Positions 46,301-57,130 of a stretch of 64,000 bases of DNA are shown here, in pieces. A program made the position numbers and the translations under genes. Source of the stretch: Pyrrhoderma lamaoense (lineage: Eukaryota; Basidiomycota; Agaricomycetes; Hymenochaetales; Hymenochaetaceae); assembly GCA_002794735.1 (NCBI GenBank), contig NBAZ01000006.1, forward strand, positions 1,178,001-1,242,000. Reading direction: 5' to 3'. The first letter of the stretch is position 1; every line of letters begins with the position of its first letter. The notes under the pieces are model-generated. The model was given only the letters and a program-made list of their open reading frames with translations, was not told the DNA's origin and did not search any database.

Positions 46301-48362
46301 CCACCACCTCCACCTAGACCTCCCTGGTCTTCCGAACTCCCACCACCGCTTCCGCTTAACCTTGTATCATATCCATCCGGAAGGTCCATTATGAATTCGT
46401 GCATCATAGCCGCTGTGCATACCTTCATTACTTCCTCACGGGTAACTTCCTCTGGTTTTCGTTTGAGACCAGCAACACCTAAGGCAACATTGTCGTGCAC
46501 AGTCCCGTCAAAAAGTATGCAATTCTGTGATACAACAGCAACGTGTGTGCGCAACCAGTGCTCGTCGAGGAACACGACATCTTGTTCATCTAGTGTGATT
46601 ATTCCTCTTTCTGAAGATTCGCTGAGGTATGAAGATGCTGAAGAAATGGCGAAGGAAGAGTGCTTGAGTAAAGAATATGGCAGGGGCTGAGGAGAGTAAA
46701 GTCTTGCTAGCAGTTGAGCTACAGTGGACTTTCCACTTCCAGATCCACCAACTACAAATGTCATTTCACCAGCAGGGAAGTACATTGACACATCCGTTAA
46801 GACAAATTGTGAAGGACGAGATGGATATGCAAAACTGACATGCTCGAGAGCAAGCTCTCCTGAGCAACGCGATGGCTGAATTTTGCGAAGTGCGTGCCTT
46901 TGATGACCCGAAAAGTTATTGATTGCTCTCACTTTAGAAGCAGATATTGGAGAGATAACCTGATGCGAGTTCGTGGAATTCAGTGAATTCCTGGACTGGG
47001 GTTCCTCAGATGGTTCAGAGGGAGGTGGTGGGTTGATGAGCGTTATAAGTGCTACTATAGCAAACTTTCCCTTGGAAAGCGTTATGAATTGTGGTATACA
47101 CAATTGCAAATTACTTGCTGCAATCAAACACGCCCAAAATACCGCCATCACATCTCCCTCACTGACCTTGCCTGAGCGCACCAGCCTAGCCCCAAACCAA
47201 AACCCTTGCACGAACATTGCCATACTAACGAACTGTGAGAAGCCACTTGTAACTGCCCAAACTCCAGTTTGTCTAATTGCTATTGAGTGTAACTTGTCAA
47301 CAACCTTTGTAAGTGAAAGTAGCTCCAAAGCCTGAGCATTGAATGCTTTGACCGTGGAGATGGATGAGATTGCTCTCGTTATCAAGGTAGCTGCCTGGGC
47401 CGTTTGCGTTCGCTCCGATGCGATAAGTGGACCAACGAAATACTGTGAGAACGCTTGGATAACAACAAGAGCAGGAACCGCTGCAAGAATGACAAGTGTT
47501 AAGGACCATGATCGCGTGAAAGCGATGATAAGACATGCGAGACAAGTGGTAATATATTGGAGGAGCGTTCCTACAGCTAAGGAGCTAGCCATGCGTACAT
47601 CATCTGTGTCACTATAATGTTGTCTTTTGAGTAAAATCTCGTAGCTGTGCTATTATTTTCTACGAACCGGTTGAATTTAGCCATTAAACCTCCTGCTCCG
47701 ATGGGACCATCCTTTTCTGAAGAGGAATCCGCAGTCAGCCCTAAGTCGTCCGTTCCCATCCTGGTATCAAACCATTCCATGTCGCGTTCACTAACTGCAG
47801 AATAAACCTGCATCCTAATACGCAACACGTTCCGTTCCCCCGTAGTGATCCACATCGCACTAGTAGCACTTCCAAGAGCAACTGCGCCAACACCGAGTGC
47901 CAGTAACTCTAACGATGACAGACCGATACTACGAACCAATTCCGACTTTTGCTCTTGTGTTGGTGAGGACAATGGGAAACGCGCAAATGCGTCAAAGACA
48001 GAGCCTACGACGAGCGTCATAAACGGGGCAATACCACCAGAGAAAAGCGAAAGGCAGATAGCTGGGAGAATTAAGGTGACGAGGTCTCTTCGAGATAGGA
48101 ACGAGAATAAAAGCCAAAAACTAGGTTTCGGTGGAGTATATGTTTTCGAAATGCTTGGATATAGGACTTCGAGTACTGGGTCTCCACAGGGAGAGTTTAT
48201 CTCAGTCCCAGAAGACACCTTCTTGTCCGTGTCCGTGTACGTGGATGTATGATCAGAATCGCAAGATTCTCGTACATTAGAGAGTGCTTGGGTGTATTCG
48301 TACTCGACATTGGAGTTATGACTACCTGTCGAAGTCTGGACCGTAAGTGCAGGACGACGCAT
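43375..48362 (-). CDS. STE6: Ste6-type ABC transporter (mating pheromone exporter)
   Basis: Full-size ABCB transporter with layout TMD-NBD-TMD-NBD; the fungal Ste6 group exports farnesylated mating pheromones. The N-terminal cytosolic part is about 75 residues, then TMD1 (LILPAICLSLFSGG and onward). NBD1 has Walker A GGSGSGKST, a Gly-rich insert GSGGGSSEDQGG just before the signature LSGGQKQR, and Walker B completed across an intron as VLVLDEATSALD. A long Ser/Arg-rich linker follows, then TMD2 and NBD2 with GASGSGKST, signature ISGGQAQR and ILILDECTSALD. Introns include 47667-47612, 46213-46167, one near 44630-44580 and one near 44290-44230. One missing G near 44208 breaks the frame before ATQELKRVLDL. 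No pheromone precursor with CaaX end was recognised nearby. Confidence 0.85.
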
Positions 48363-49075
48363 GATTGATTTAATTCTACAGATGCAAGAGAGGATTGTAA
48401 AACAATGATTAGGGTATGATATCGCTTTGTGGGTTGTATGCGTTGGTGTCGCGTTGAGTAGATGGAGTCCGGGCGTCGCGCCCTGCGACGACGAAGGAGG
48501 TCGAGAGTAGGACTAGGGTCAAAGATGAGAAATGGGTAGTGTTCTCCATACTTTTTTCTTCCAGCCTCTTTTGTTCAGAATCCAATATGCTTATTGTTAG
48601 ACCATATGAAGAGTAATGTTTCACTGGCGGGGCGAGCCTGTGCTACTTCGTCACGTGCATTGCACTGTCTTATTGTTTTGCTTAATCCAGCCTGAGAATT
48701 TGTGAGAAGCGCAGAACAATAAGAGATTAAACCGATACTATTTTTATCGGCGAATTCAGTACGGTTGATATACCTTTTTTTCAATCGAAAACAGGTTATG
48801 TGTGTTTTAAAATATGTGATTGCACTATTTAAACTTATATTTTATGGAAAACCTGAGTAACTTCAAGTCCTATTAGTGCTAGTATCATGAGTATGTAACT
48901 ACATGTAGTAATTCCACGTGGGGCTTTCATACTCTTCCTGCTCCTGATCGGCGCAAGTATAAATCAATGCGATGCACAATAGTAAACATTTCATTTTCAC
49001 ACTTCATAATCAAAATCATGACTCACGGTACACACTCAAAGAGTCAAAGAATATTAACAAATTCGCCCCTAAATA
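48363..49075. other. Intergenic DNA upstream of STE6
   Basis: About 700 bp with no supported gene; it holds the STE6 promoter. A leftward open frame at 48409-48624 has a hydrophobic segment but no other support. Confidence 0.45.
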
Positions 49076-50376
49076 TCAATGTGAAATGCACTTTGTCATA
49101 TAGTCGACCAAAGCAAAATTAAGGTTTGCCTTACCAAACTCTGGACCCACGTCCAGCAGAGGGTATTCAACTCGACAGTTAAATACATTTTCCGGGTCTT
49201 TAATATCTGCTTTCGGACAGCAAAGCTCGGCAATCAATAATTGTGAACTTTCCAGCATCTCTCCACAAGTGAATATATCCATCTCTGTTTTCAGCCCATA
49301 AGCGACTCTCATTCTTCCAGCAGTACTCTCGACCATTGGCCGACCTTTCCAACTCGACCATTTGTTCCATGTTAGACCAGATAAAATCTGTGGGTCCATA
49401 ATCGGGAATAATTTAACACTAAGATCAAGATTTGGTGGACCTTCAATTGTCAGAAGCTGGCCACTCGCAATGAGGTTATTTAAAGTTGGGAAGGATGCAG
49501 TTATAGTACATTTGACTTCATCAATAGACACATGTTCAGCCTTCTCCGAGAACAATGCCGTCCAATTAACTTTGGATGTGTCGTATTGTAATAATGTCGA
49601 ATGCTATCATTATATACAAAACAATGAGATTCAATGATAGAATAAGAAATAGCTCGAAGTATAAACTTACCCATGGACTGATTAAAACCCATTCCTCATC
49701 TGACTCGTGCATATACTCATCTGGATAGAGGGAGTTTAGAGTATACGACTTTTTCGGGTTCAAAAAAGATTTGGTTTCTGTTGAGGACAAAGATGAATTG
49801 CTCCCGAGTTCTCCAGGCACATCAACTTTTCCCATGGAATGCGAATCAGGTATACCATCCTCAATGGTTTCGTGGTCATTCACATTATTGTTAAGTCTTC
49901 ACCTTCGTGTGCATGAGAAAGATTGTTAGAAGATAAGATACGTTCCACAGTTAAGCGTAACTTGATTTCGGGACACGCTCAAGTCCTAAGTAGTGACTTG
50001 GCCGGCGCAGTAAACTGGTATTCAAATAGCCGAACGTTGGCCACAAGTATAGTCCGAGACTTGTGGCATCGGCATAATCAATGTTCGAATTTAATATCTT
50101 AGGACTAACGGTCCTCAAAAGTACTGTGGCAGACGCAAGGAATGAAATGACAGAAACGCTAAACGCCATCCATGTAGTCAACGAAGCCAGTGATTTTCTC
50201 TTTTTTGTGGATGTTTCTTTTAGCCTATCGCTTTTACCGTACTCAACGGTGTTTGTGAATGAAACATCAGGGTTGCCCCTGAAAGCGTCAGGACCATCCG
50301 AGTCAGAAGAGAGATTCATGAGCGGGATGCGATCCTCTCCGATTCTCTTCAGAGAATGAACCGTTTCTAGCACCAT
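49076..50376 (-). CDS. Hypothetical single-pass membrane protein
   Basis: Product not firmly recognised. The start is the ATG at 50376. The first exon gives a polar N-terminus of about 68 residues, one hydrophobic helix (WMAFSVSVISFLASATVLL) and then LWPTFGYLNTSLLRRPSHYLGLERV. A segment like RRPxxYLGLE after a membrane helix is common in a poorly characterised family of type II membrane proteins in Agaricomycetes. Later exons encode ESDEEWVLISPW joined in phase to HSTLLQYDTSKVNWTALF, then a probably beta-rich lumenal or outside domain. Its landmarks are VKCTITASF, LDLSVKLFP and WKGRPMVESTAGRMRV. The protein ends MTKCISH. Exons are about 50376-49960, 49895-49672 and 49603-49076; the first junction is uncertain. 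Confidence 0.5.
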
Positions 50377-50933
50377 ATGCAGTCGACATCGTGTAGATGT
50401 ACGGCGAGTACAATATCTTTTGACAGCTCTGATAGCGCAAATTTCTTAAGGAGTGAAGGCCAGAGGTTATCAAAGAAAGGACTCAAAGTCGGATGCTTCT
50501 AGGCGGTCATGTATAGATGGAAGGATTAATTTGAAATTGATTTTGTATTTAATGATCAACAATTTCCTACTAGGTCTAGTTTAAAGGAGATACATTAATA
50601 TTTCCTGACCTCAGCATCCGCAATTTTTCACTTCCTGCAGTCGGACATAGTAAAGGACGCCAGACACAACATTGGTGCTAATTTAGCGCTAATCTGGAAA
50701 CACCTATTGAACAGAGCCTCCAGGTTTGGTAATGTCGGTCGTGGTCTCCGGCATCCATCACGATCCCGGCTATATATTGTAAATTACCGTATTAGGTGCC
50801 AAAACTGCACGCTTAGTAGTGTATTACCTAATCTATCTTGTATCTTTCGTATGACTAGTGCATACATACATGTGCACACCATCTTTACTTCACCAGCTTC
50901 ATACACTTTTCGTCAGTTCAAATCATCTTAACA
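50377..50933. promoter_or_regulatory. Divergent promoter region
   Basis: 557 bp between the start codons of the leftward membrane protein and the rightward purine nucleoside phosphorylase. No gene is supported in it. Confidence 0.4.
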
Positions 50934-52256
50934 ATGTCGGCAGAGAAAGTCCTACAAAACCCCTGGTGGAGCTCCTTGAGTCTACATACTCGTCTTTGAA
51001 AAGCATCCCCGACTTTAATGCGGCGCCCCGCCTACTTTCGCCGAAGGTTGGGATCGTGTGCGGGTCTGGACTCAACACTCTCGTTCAAAGTCTACGTAGT
51101 GTAGTATATGTCCCATATGAGAAACTAGAAGGTTTTGGAAAAAGCACTGGTTTGTAGTTTATTTCTGGATATAGTTTCAAGATAAGCAAGAACTGATAGT
51201 GTTATCTATTTCTGACTCGAAATTGAAACTCTGAATTTTGTCTCTACAAGTACCTGGCCACAAAAGCACACTGGCATTCGGTCTCATGGGCCAGGGTGAC
51301 GGAGTTCCTGTAGTAGCCATGCTAGGACGGGTAGGGATCTAGATATAGCTACTATTCGTAAACTGATACAACCGCTATTTGCGCTAGCTAGTTCCATCCA
51401 TACGAAGGATATCCTCTTTCTACAGTCACATACCCAATACGCGTTATGAAAAGACTTGGTGTTGAAAGCATTATTAGTACATGGATTACTTTATCATCTA
51501 TTGCATTTATTCTAACCTTTTCTTAACAAAATCATTAGTCACCAATGCTGCGGGTTCACTGAACCCAAAAATCACTGTCGGAACAAGTGAGATCCTAATA
51601 ATACTTCCATCCCAGGGACTGAATTCTGATAAATGATATATTAGTTGTCGTTATTCATGATCATCTAGCATTGCCTAATCTTTCTGGCTCTCTTCATCCA
51701 TTACTTGGACTGTCACTTCTCCAAACCATATGCGCTTCCTTCCCCTTTCCAATGCATACTCTGTTCCTCTTCGGAAGCAGGTTTTCTTATCCGCACACAA
51801 GCTAGGGTTTCCCACTGATGCATTAGCAGAGGGAACGTACGCATGGGTTAGTGGACCGACTTACGAGACTCCGGCAGAGGGTCGATTTCTACGGAACGCT
51901 GGTGCAGATGTCGTAGGAATGAGCACAATTCCAGAAGTTGTTGTCGCACATGAGGAGGGTTTGCAAGTTGTAGTGCTTAGTCTCGTAACTAATGCTGTTG
52001 TGATACCTGAGTCGTATAGAAGTATTAGGGAAGAAGTTGAAGCGGAGGTACACTGTTCATCCAATTTTCCGTAAGAAATGATTAAAATCAGGCTGATACT
52101 TTACTTGAATCTTTAGCTCTCAGGAAAGGCTTTACCCCAGTACAAAGCCAGGCTGTATCGCACGAAGAAGTTCTCGAAATAGGAAAGGCAAAGGCAGATA
52201 TCATGCGGCAACTCGTTGAGTCTGTTATAACCGAAATACCGAAGCTCTCTTTTTGA
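50934..52256 (+). CDS. Purine nucleoside phosphorylase
   Basis: Trimeric-type PNP; splits inosine and guanosine with phosphate to base and ribose-1-phosphate in purine salvage. The start is MSAEKV at 50934. Landmarks are GIVCGSGLNTLV, VPGHKSTLAFGLMGQGD, MLGRFHPYEGYP, ITNAAGSLNP, HDHLALPNLSG, then FLPLSNAYS, YAWVSGPTYETPAEGRFLR, GADVVGMSTIPEVVVA and LVTNAVV. Six exons join with typical introns. Two single missing bases are needed, one at 50951 (AEKV|PTKPLVEL) and one near 51711 (before TSPNHMRFLPL). The final exon ends EIPKLSF. Confidence 0.88.
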
Positions 52257-53007
52257 AGCAGCAAAATAAACTGATGTGCTAAGCGATTATCTAAGGGAAA
52301 GCCACAACCGATTTTGTACCTACTATCGCAAAGTAGATTTGCGTAAATACTTTGATTGCATTCAAAACTGTGCACATTATTCAGAGACTTATGGCCGATA
52401 TATTAAGTTTCAGCTAGACTTTTCGGTTTCGGTATATTTCAATCTATGAAAATAGCAACAAATTCAAGAAGATTAAAATACCAAAAATCACTAAATATTA
52501 CGATACTATCTCAGGACGTAGGTCTAGAATAAGGGATCCAACAAATACTGTATTGGTAAAACCTTTTAATATGATAAAATACAAAGTAGAATTATCTAAG
52601 GCTAGCTCCGGAGAGATAAGCACTTCATGAGATTGAAGTATTAGAAATTTACACATGGGCCAGATATGAACGAGCAGTAGTAGTACTCATCATTAACTGT
52701 GAAAGAAGCACGCGGCAAATGGTAAGATACACCGATATATAATATAACTCTGAAGAACAGTCTAGAAGGAAAATCTACTCAAGTTATGCGTTTTATCAGT
52801 GATATAGTATTGCAACTCCTTTGTCTCTTTTTATGACGTGATGTATCATAAAGCAATGTGTACCGATAACACCCCTCTCTCCCCTAAAGATATAGGTAAC
52901 TCAAAAGGGATGGATCGGTTTAATAGACATATTATCAATCAGCAATTTCCCGTTCCTCCCATCTACCCCCTTTCTTTGTTGGATTTTCGAATTGGATATT
53001 TTCATCT
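52257..53007. other. Intergenic DNA
   Basis: 750 bp AT-rich DNA. No supported gene or repeat. Confidence 0.5.
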
Positions 53008-54751
53008 ATGTTAAAAAGCATGAATCTCAAATCGTTCAGCAGAACCAAAAAGAAACGTGATAAACAGCGAAAGAAGAAACCTGTACCTCCGACACCGAGG
53101 AACTCAAGAGAGGATGAACGAGCCGATATACCACAAGCACCGGATGCAGCTTTACCTATGACGAAACACGAGACGCTTTCCAGACCTGGATCTTCGAGAC
53201 GTCCGAGTCTGTGTCTGCAAATCAGGATACTATCACTGCTGAAAGTAAAATGAAGAAGCCCCTCTACTTATTAGAGGCAGAACAAAAAGGTCCCAGATCT
53301 TCACAAGCGAATTTACAACGGAGGCCAACTCGATCTCAGTCTAATGAGCTACAAGAGACGGAGAGGGCCGTGAACGCACCTGCAAGTTCAGGTGCTATCA
53401 AATTCTCCGAGCCACAACCTGTCACTGCTACCAGTTCTCGGTTCAAAAAGCCACGACCAAAAATAACCTCACGCATATATTCCTTCCTAAATCACGGAGG
53501 AATATACCCCCAAGAAACCTTAAAAATCACAAAATCAAATGAAATGAATCCATATACCCAAGAAAAAATTCATTTCATCTCTTGCTTCGCAGAAATTGCC
53601 TCTTTGAGTCGTGCTGATTCTGCCATCCAGGACCTAGCAGCATTGATGGAGCCCAATAAACCTCTTGAGGATTACCGTGATGTAATGAAAAATGTCGAGT
53701 TCTTGAGAGTCATTGACAGTACAGCTAATGATGATGGTAGTACGAATGGCGTAAGAGTCTACATCTTTGGAACCACCTCTCAAGCTGCTCGCAAACAGCT
53801 GATCTTCGCATTCCATGCTCCTCCGAAATCGCCGATGACGCTTGGACTAGGCTCAAGTATGGTAAAGTACCGCAGAGGCGAGGAGGTAGATAAGGGGAAG
53901 AATGCTAAAAACAGGGTAAAAAAGAAATCACAAAGGAGTGAAGCTGCAAAGGAGAAGGAAGCAAAGAGCCGGAAGCAGGAAGTGAGGCTTGTTGATAGTT
54001 ACTTCTGGTCCCTATACAAAAAAATTTATCCGAATATCACTACCGAGTTGATGTTTCATCTAGAGAAAAAGGAGTACAGGGAGATTATAGTCACTGGGTA
54101 TGAGGATGCAGCTGCAATAGCGATTCTGTTCATGATGGACGTTTTACAATCAAAAGACATGAATTTGTCGGCTCATTTGACTGTATTCAGTTGTCCTAAA
54201 ATTGGAAATGCTGCCTTCGTAGAGTATTATAACGAATTGGTTGCAAAATATCGCAAAAGATCATTTATGGGTTACAATGACTATTCCATTATTATCCCTA
54301 GCGACAGTAAGTGTCATTTAGAACTTCTTTCTATTTGATTGAAATATCTAATAAATGCTCATTAGATTTTCCAATGACTGCGAAATCGATTGGAACTATG
54401 CGTTATCACCCAGATAAGGGTTACCGCCACACACTGAACAATAGGACGTTCTGTCTCTTCCAGGACAAGTTGTATTACATACCAAAGTATGATGTTGAAA
54501 ATTATGAGCTGGACATAGATACCGAAGTCTTAAAACGATTTGATGGCGATGATAAGATGCCAGCATCAGAAGGAAGTTCACTTCCACCTCATATGAAAAA
54601 AGTAACCCTAAAGTCAAAATCAAAACCAAAGGATGGTAATGATCCAATAACGGTAGAGTTAACAAAGGCGGTAAGAAGAAATCCAGTCTTGTTAGAAAAG
54701 AACGTCAAACACTTCCTAAAGGGCAAAACGAAACTAATCAGCAAATCCTGA
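53008..54751 (+). CDS. Degenerate class 3 lipase-fold protein (no catalytic Ser)
   Basis: The ATG is at 53008. The first 150 residues are basic and disordered (RTKKKRDKQRKKKPVPP). The rest follows the lipase class 3 order: IHFISCFAEIASLS, RKQLIFAFHAP (oxyanion strand), then EIIVTGYEDAAAIAILFMMD at the place of the nucleophile elbow, LTVFSCPKIGNAAFVEYYN (counterpart of GSPRVGN) and NDYSIIIPSD (counterpart of the VPxLP step). The GxSxG Ser is replaced (TGYEDAA in place of TGHSLGAA), so hydrolase activity is not expected. A lysine-rich insert (about 53890-53970) interrupts the fold. One intron near 54305-54365 joins in phase. The frame shifts by one base somewhere between 53100 and 53250. The intact relative in the window is the lipase at 38406. 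Confidence 0.68.
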
Positions 54752-54999
54752 AAGTTATCGTCCAGGAAACCCATGATTGGAATGTGTACAGGGATTCGAG
54801 AGTATAGGTACAGTTTATCTCTTCCATGTATACGTATTTCCTGTTAGTTGTCTTGAAACAAGATTGTTCTTCCACAGTACATGTCTGCCAAGTGTGATAA
54901 ATGCTGATTATTGTTACTGAAATACAATTTCAGAGTAATATACAACGAAGAAAAGTACACCCAAAATGATAATGATCAAGGATAAATCCCAATGACCCG
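54752..54999. other. Convergent 3' region
   Basis: Short AT-rich segment between two stop codons facing each other; no gene. Confidence 0.5.
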
Positions 55000-55986
55000 C
55001 TAGCGGAGACGATGGTGTAGCCATTGCTTAAACATTGCGTACGCAAGTAAACCCAGAACAGTGATAAATACGGCTGTTGTCAGGAAGCTCGCCTTAGAGT
55101 TTTTGTTCTCAACCTATTATTCTGAGGTGAGTTATCTGGGGCATAGCACATGAAAGCTCATGGGACGAACAATTTCAGTGAAGAGGGATATTGTAAAATT
55201 AGGTCGGTATATTGATCTTGAAGCCTGAGGTTTCTCATGGCCGAGTTTATGCACAGCGTATAGTGAGGTCAGAGCTATGACAGATATCAAGCCAATCTGA
55301 TGGATTTTCTAGTAAGAGACAATACACAGACAAAACACACGTAATCACTCACGGCAAGTCTTTCAAGTTTTTCAATGCGATTTTGTTTGGACTCGGCTAC
55401 GTTCTTCTCTTAAACCCTCAGCTATGTTTATATCCACATTTCAAAGGAGTGGTGAAGTCACCTGTCTTAAGGAGTCCTGGTCTTCTATAAACGCTTTAGC
55501 TTGTAATTGAGGTCCAGATCTTTCAGTCAAACACGCCTCAGCTCTTAAGGCTCTGTACGCCCAGTACTGTTCCGACGTAGTGCGTGGGATAGGTAGAGCT
55601 GGCGAGTTTGCTGTATCACCATTTGCAGATGGTTGATAGATCTTTCGTCTACTTTGCAGGGCTTGCAACATAGAGCCTGGACTACGTGATTGGACTATGG
55701 CCATTGCGTCGCGATCCCCATCACTACTGTAAGAAGATCCACCGGAGACTATTCCACCCTTAGCGTACGCCATAGTTCTAGATGAGGGTGCATAGGTAGA
55801 ATAAGATGAAGAAGAAGAAACTGTAGAAGAGGAATAGCCAGCATTACTTCCGCGTAACTGAGATTGATACCAGTTATTTGGTGTAGGAAAAGATGTAGAC
55901 TGTGAACCAACATATGAACCCAAGTTCCCGGATATGTTTGGCTGGCGTTCTATATATGGCTCTTGTCTTTTATGCAATTTGCTCAT
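55000..55986 (-). CDS. Hypothetical protein with two C-terminal membrane helices
   Basis: Product not recognised. The start is the ATG at 55986. The first 170 residues are Ser/Tyr/Gln-rich and disordered with SSSSSYSTYAPSS, ending in a helical part (EQYWAYRALRAEACL). Further exons encode the coiled-coil ESKQNRIEKLERLA, a helix IHQIGLISVIALTSLYAV, and VENKNSKASFLTTAV leading to a last helix FITVLGLLAYAMF and the end KQWLHHRLR. Disordered head, coiled coil and C-terminal hairpin anchor recall membrane-tethering or mitochondrial outer-membrane proteins, which is only a guess. The exon 1 to exon 2 junction at about 55460-55400 does not join in phase with the signals I see, so a missing base is likely there too. 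Confidence 0.5.
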
Positions 55987-57036
55987 TGTGTAAAGTGACC
56001 CAAGTTCATTGAATATGCTCCCGAGGATCTTCTTGCTGTTTACCTCATGTGCTGATCAGAGCGAAGGGTAACAAATGATTACTAATTTATAACTGACTAA
56101 TCTGTTGTGTTACGTCACGCTACTAACATACGTATACCTCTTAACAAACCTGAAAAGAAATCATCTTGACAGATTGATTACGAGCATATATTTCATGGAT
56201 TTGTTTTCCACATATAATGATTTCTGAATTACTGAAAATATTCTTCAATTTGTTCAAGAAATTCATGGATTCCCAGACAGTGTCTTATCGCACTTTTGAG
56301 AGTCTCTGAAAACCAGCGAATGAGCAATGTGAGGGACCTGAACTCGTTAATTAACTTGATACATCCACGCGTTTTTATAGGAAGATTTTCTATTGGCGGA
56401 GTGGCGGAGTGGCGATAGCCTTCGGTTGTGATGCAGGACAGTTGGACTTGCTAGCAGCAGCGTCTATTACCGTCCTTTTCTTACCGCCACCGACCTTTGA
56501 TCGGGGTCATGGGATGGGTCCAGAAACGACTCGGAATAAGGAAGATATGATTCTCCATAGCCTATTGACCTATCTCCATTGATTCATTTCATATATGCTA
56601 GGTCAGAGGTTTGCAAGGTTATACAAGTTGTTAATGAACCATTTAGTACATGGACCTTCTTTTATTGGTGGTATAGTGAGTTTATTCAGCCATTTGATAT
56701 AGAAATATAGAATTGGAAGAGGAGAAACACCCTTTCCCCGCAATTTGAATAGCAATCGGTGTGTTTCCAGAAGACTTATGTGGAGAAAAAGGCTTTTTTG
56801 GGGAGTGAGGGCGGGGTAAAGAGTAAATTGGCCACGATCGGACCGAGAATGCGAAGCTCCAGAAGCAGCTTTCGTATTCCTCACTGAGCCGGCAAAAGAC
56901 GGAAAAAAGGAGTATTTTCCAGGGGACGATTACGTAAAATTAACCAGCACTTGCCAAGAGAGGAAAAAGTAAGGATCAGAATTACAAAAGTGGATTCCAT
57001 TTTCTTCTCTTCTATTCTGTGCACCCGCCGGATGCA
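55987..57036. other. Intergenic DNA
   Basis: About 1 kb without supported exons. A short tandem repeat GGCGGAGTGGCGGAGTGGCG occurs near 56394-56413. The right end is the inositol transporter promoter. Confidence 0.5.
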
Positions 57037-57043
57037 TATAAAG
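57037..57043 (+). promoter_or_regulatory. TATA box of the inositol transporter gene
   Basis: The motif TATAAAG lies 88-94 bp upstream of the ATG at 57131, with C-rich leader sequence between. Confidence 0.45.
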
Positions 57044-57130
57044 TGCCACTGCTCTCGGGAAGCGCTACTTTCTCAGTTCAACACACCCTCGGAGCTGGGA
57101 GTTTGTATCGCCCCTATCCTGCTGTACACA

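Noticed and set aside
43375..50376. Mating-type locus around STE6
   Set aside because: No pheromone receptor, homeodomain gene or CaaX precursor was recognised; Ste6 genes need not be linked to mating loci.
56603..56884. Leftward open frame of 93 codons
   Set aside because: No splice signals, no domain and no neighbour logic; AT-rich intergenic DNA.
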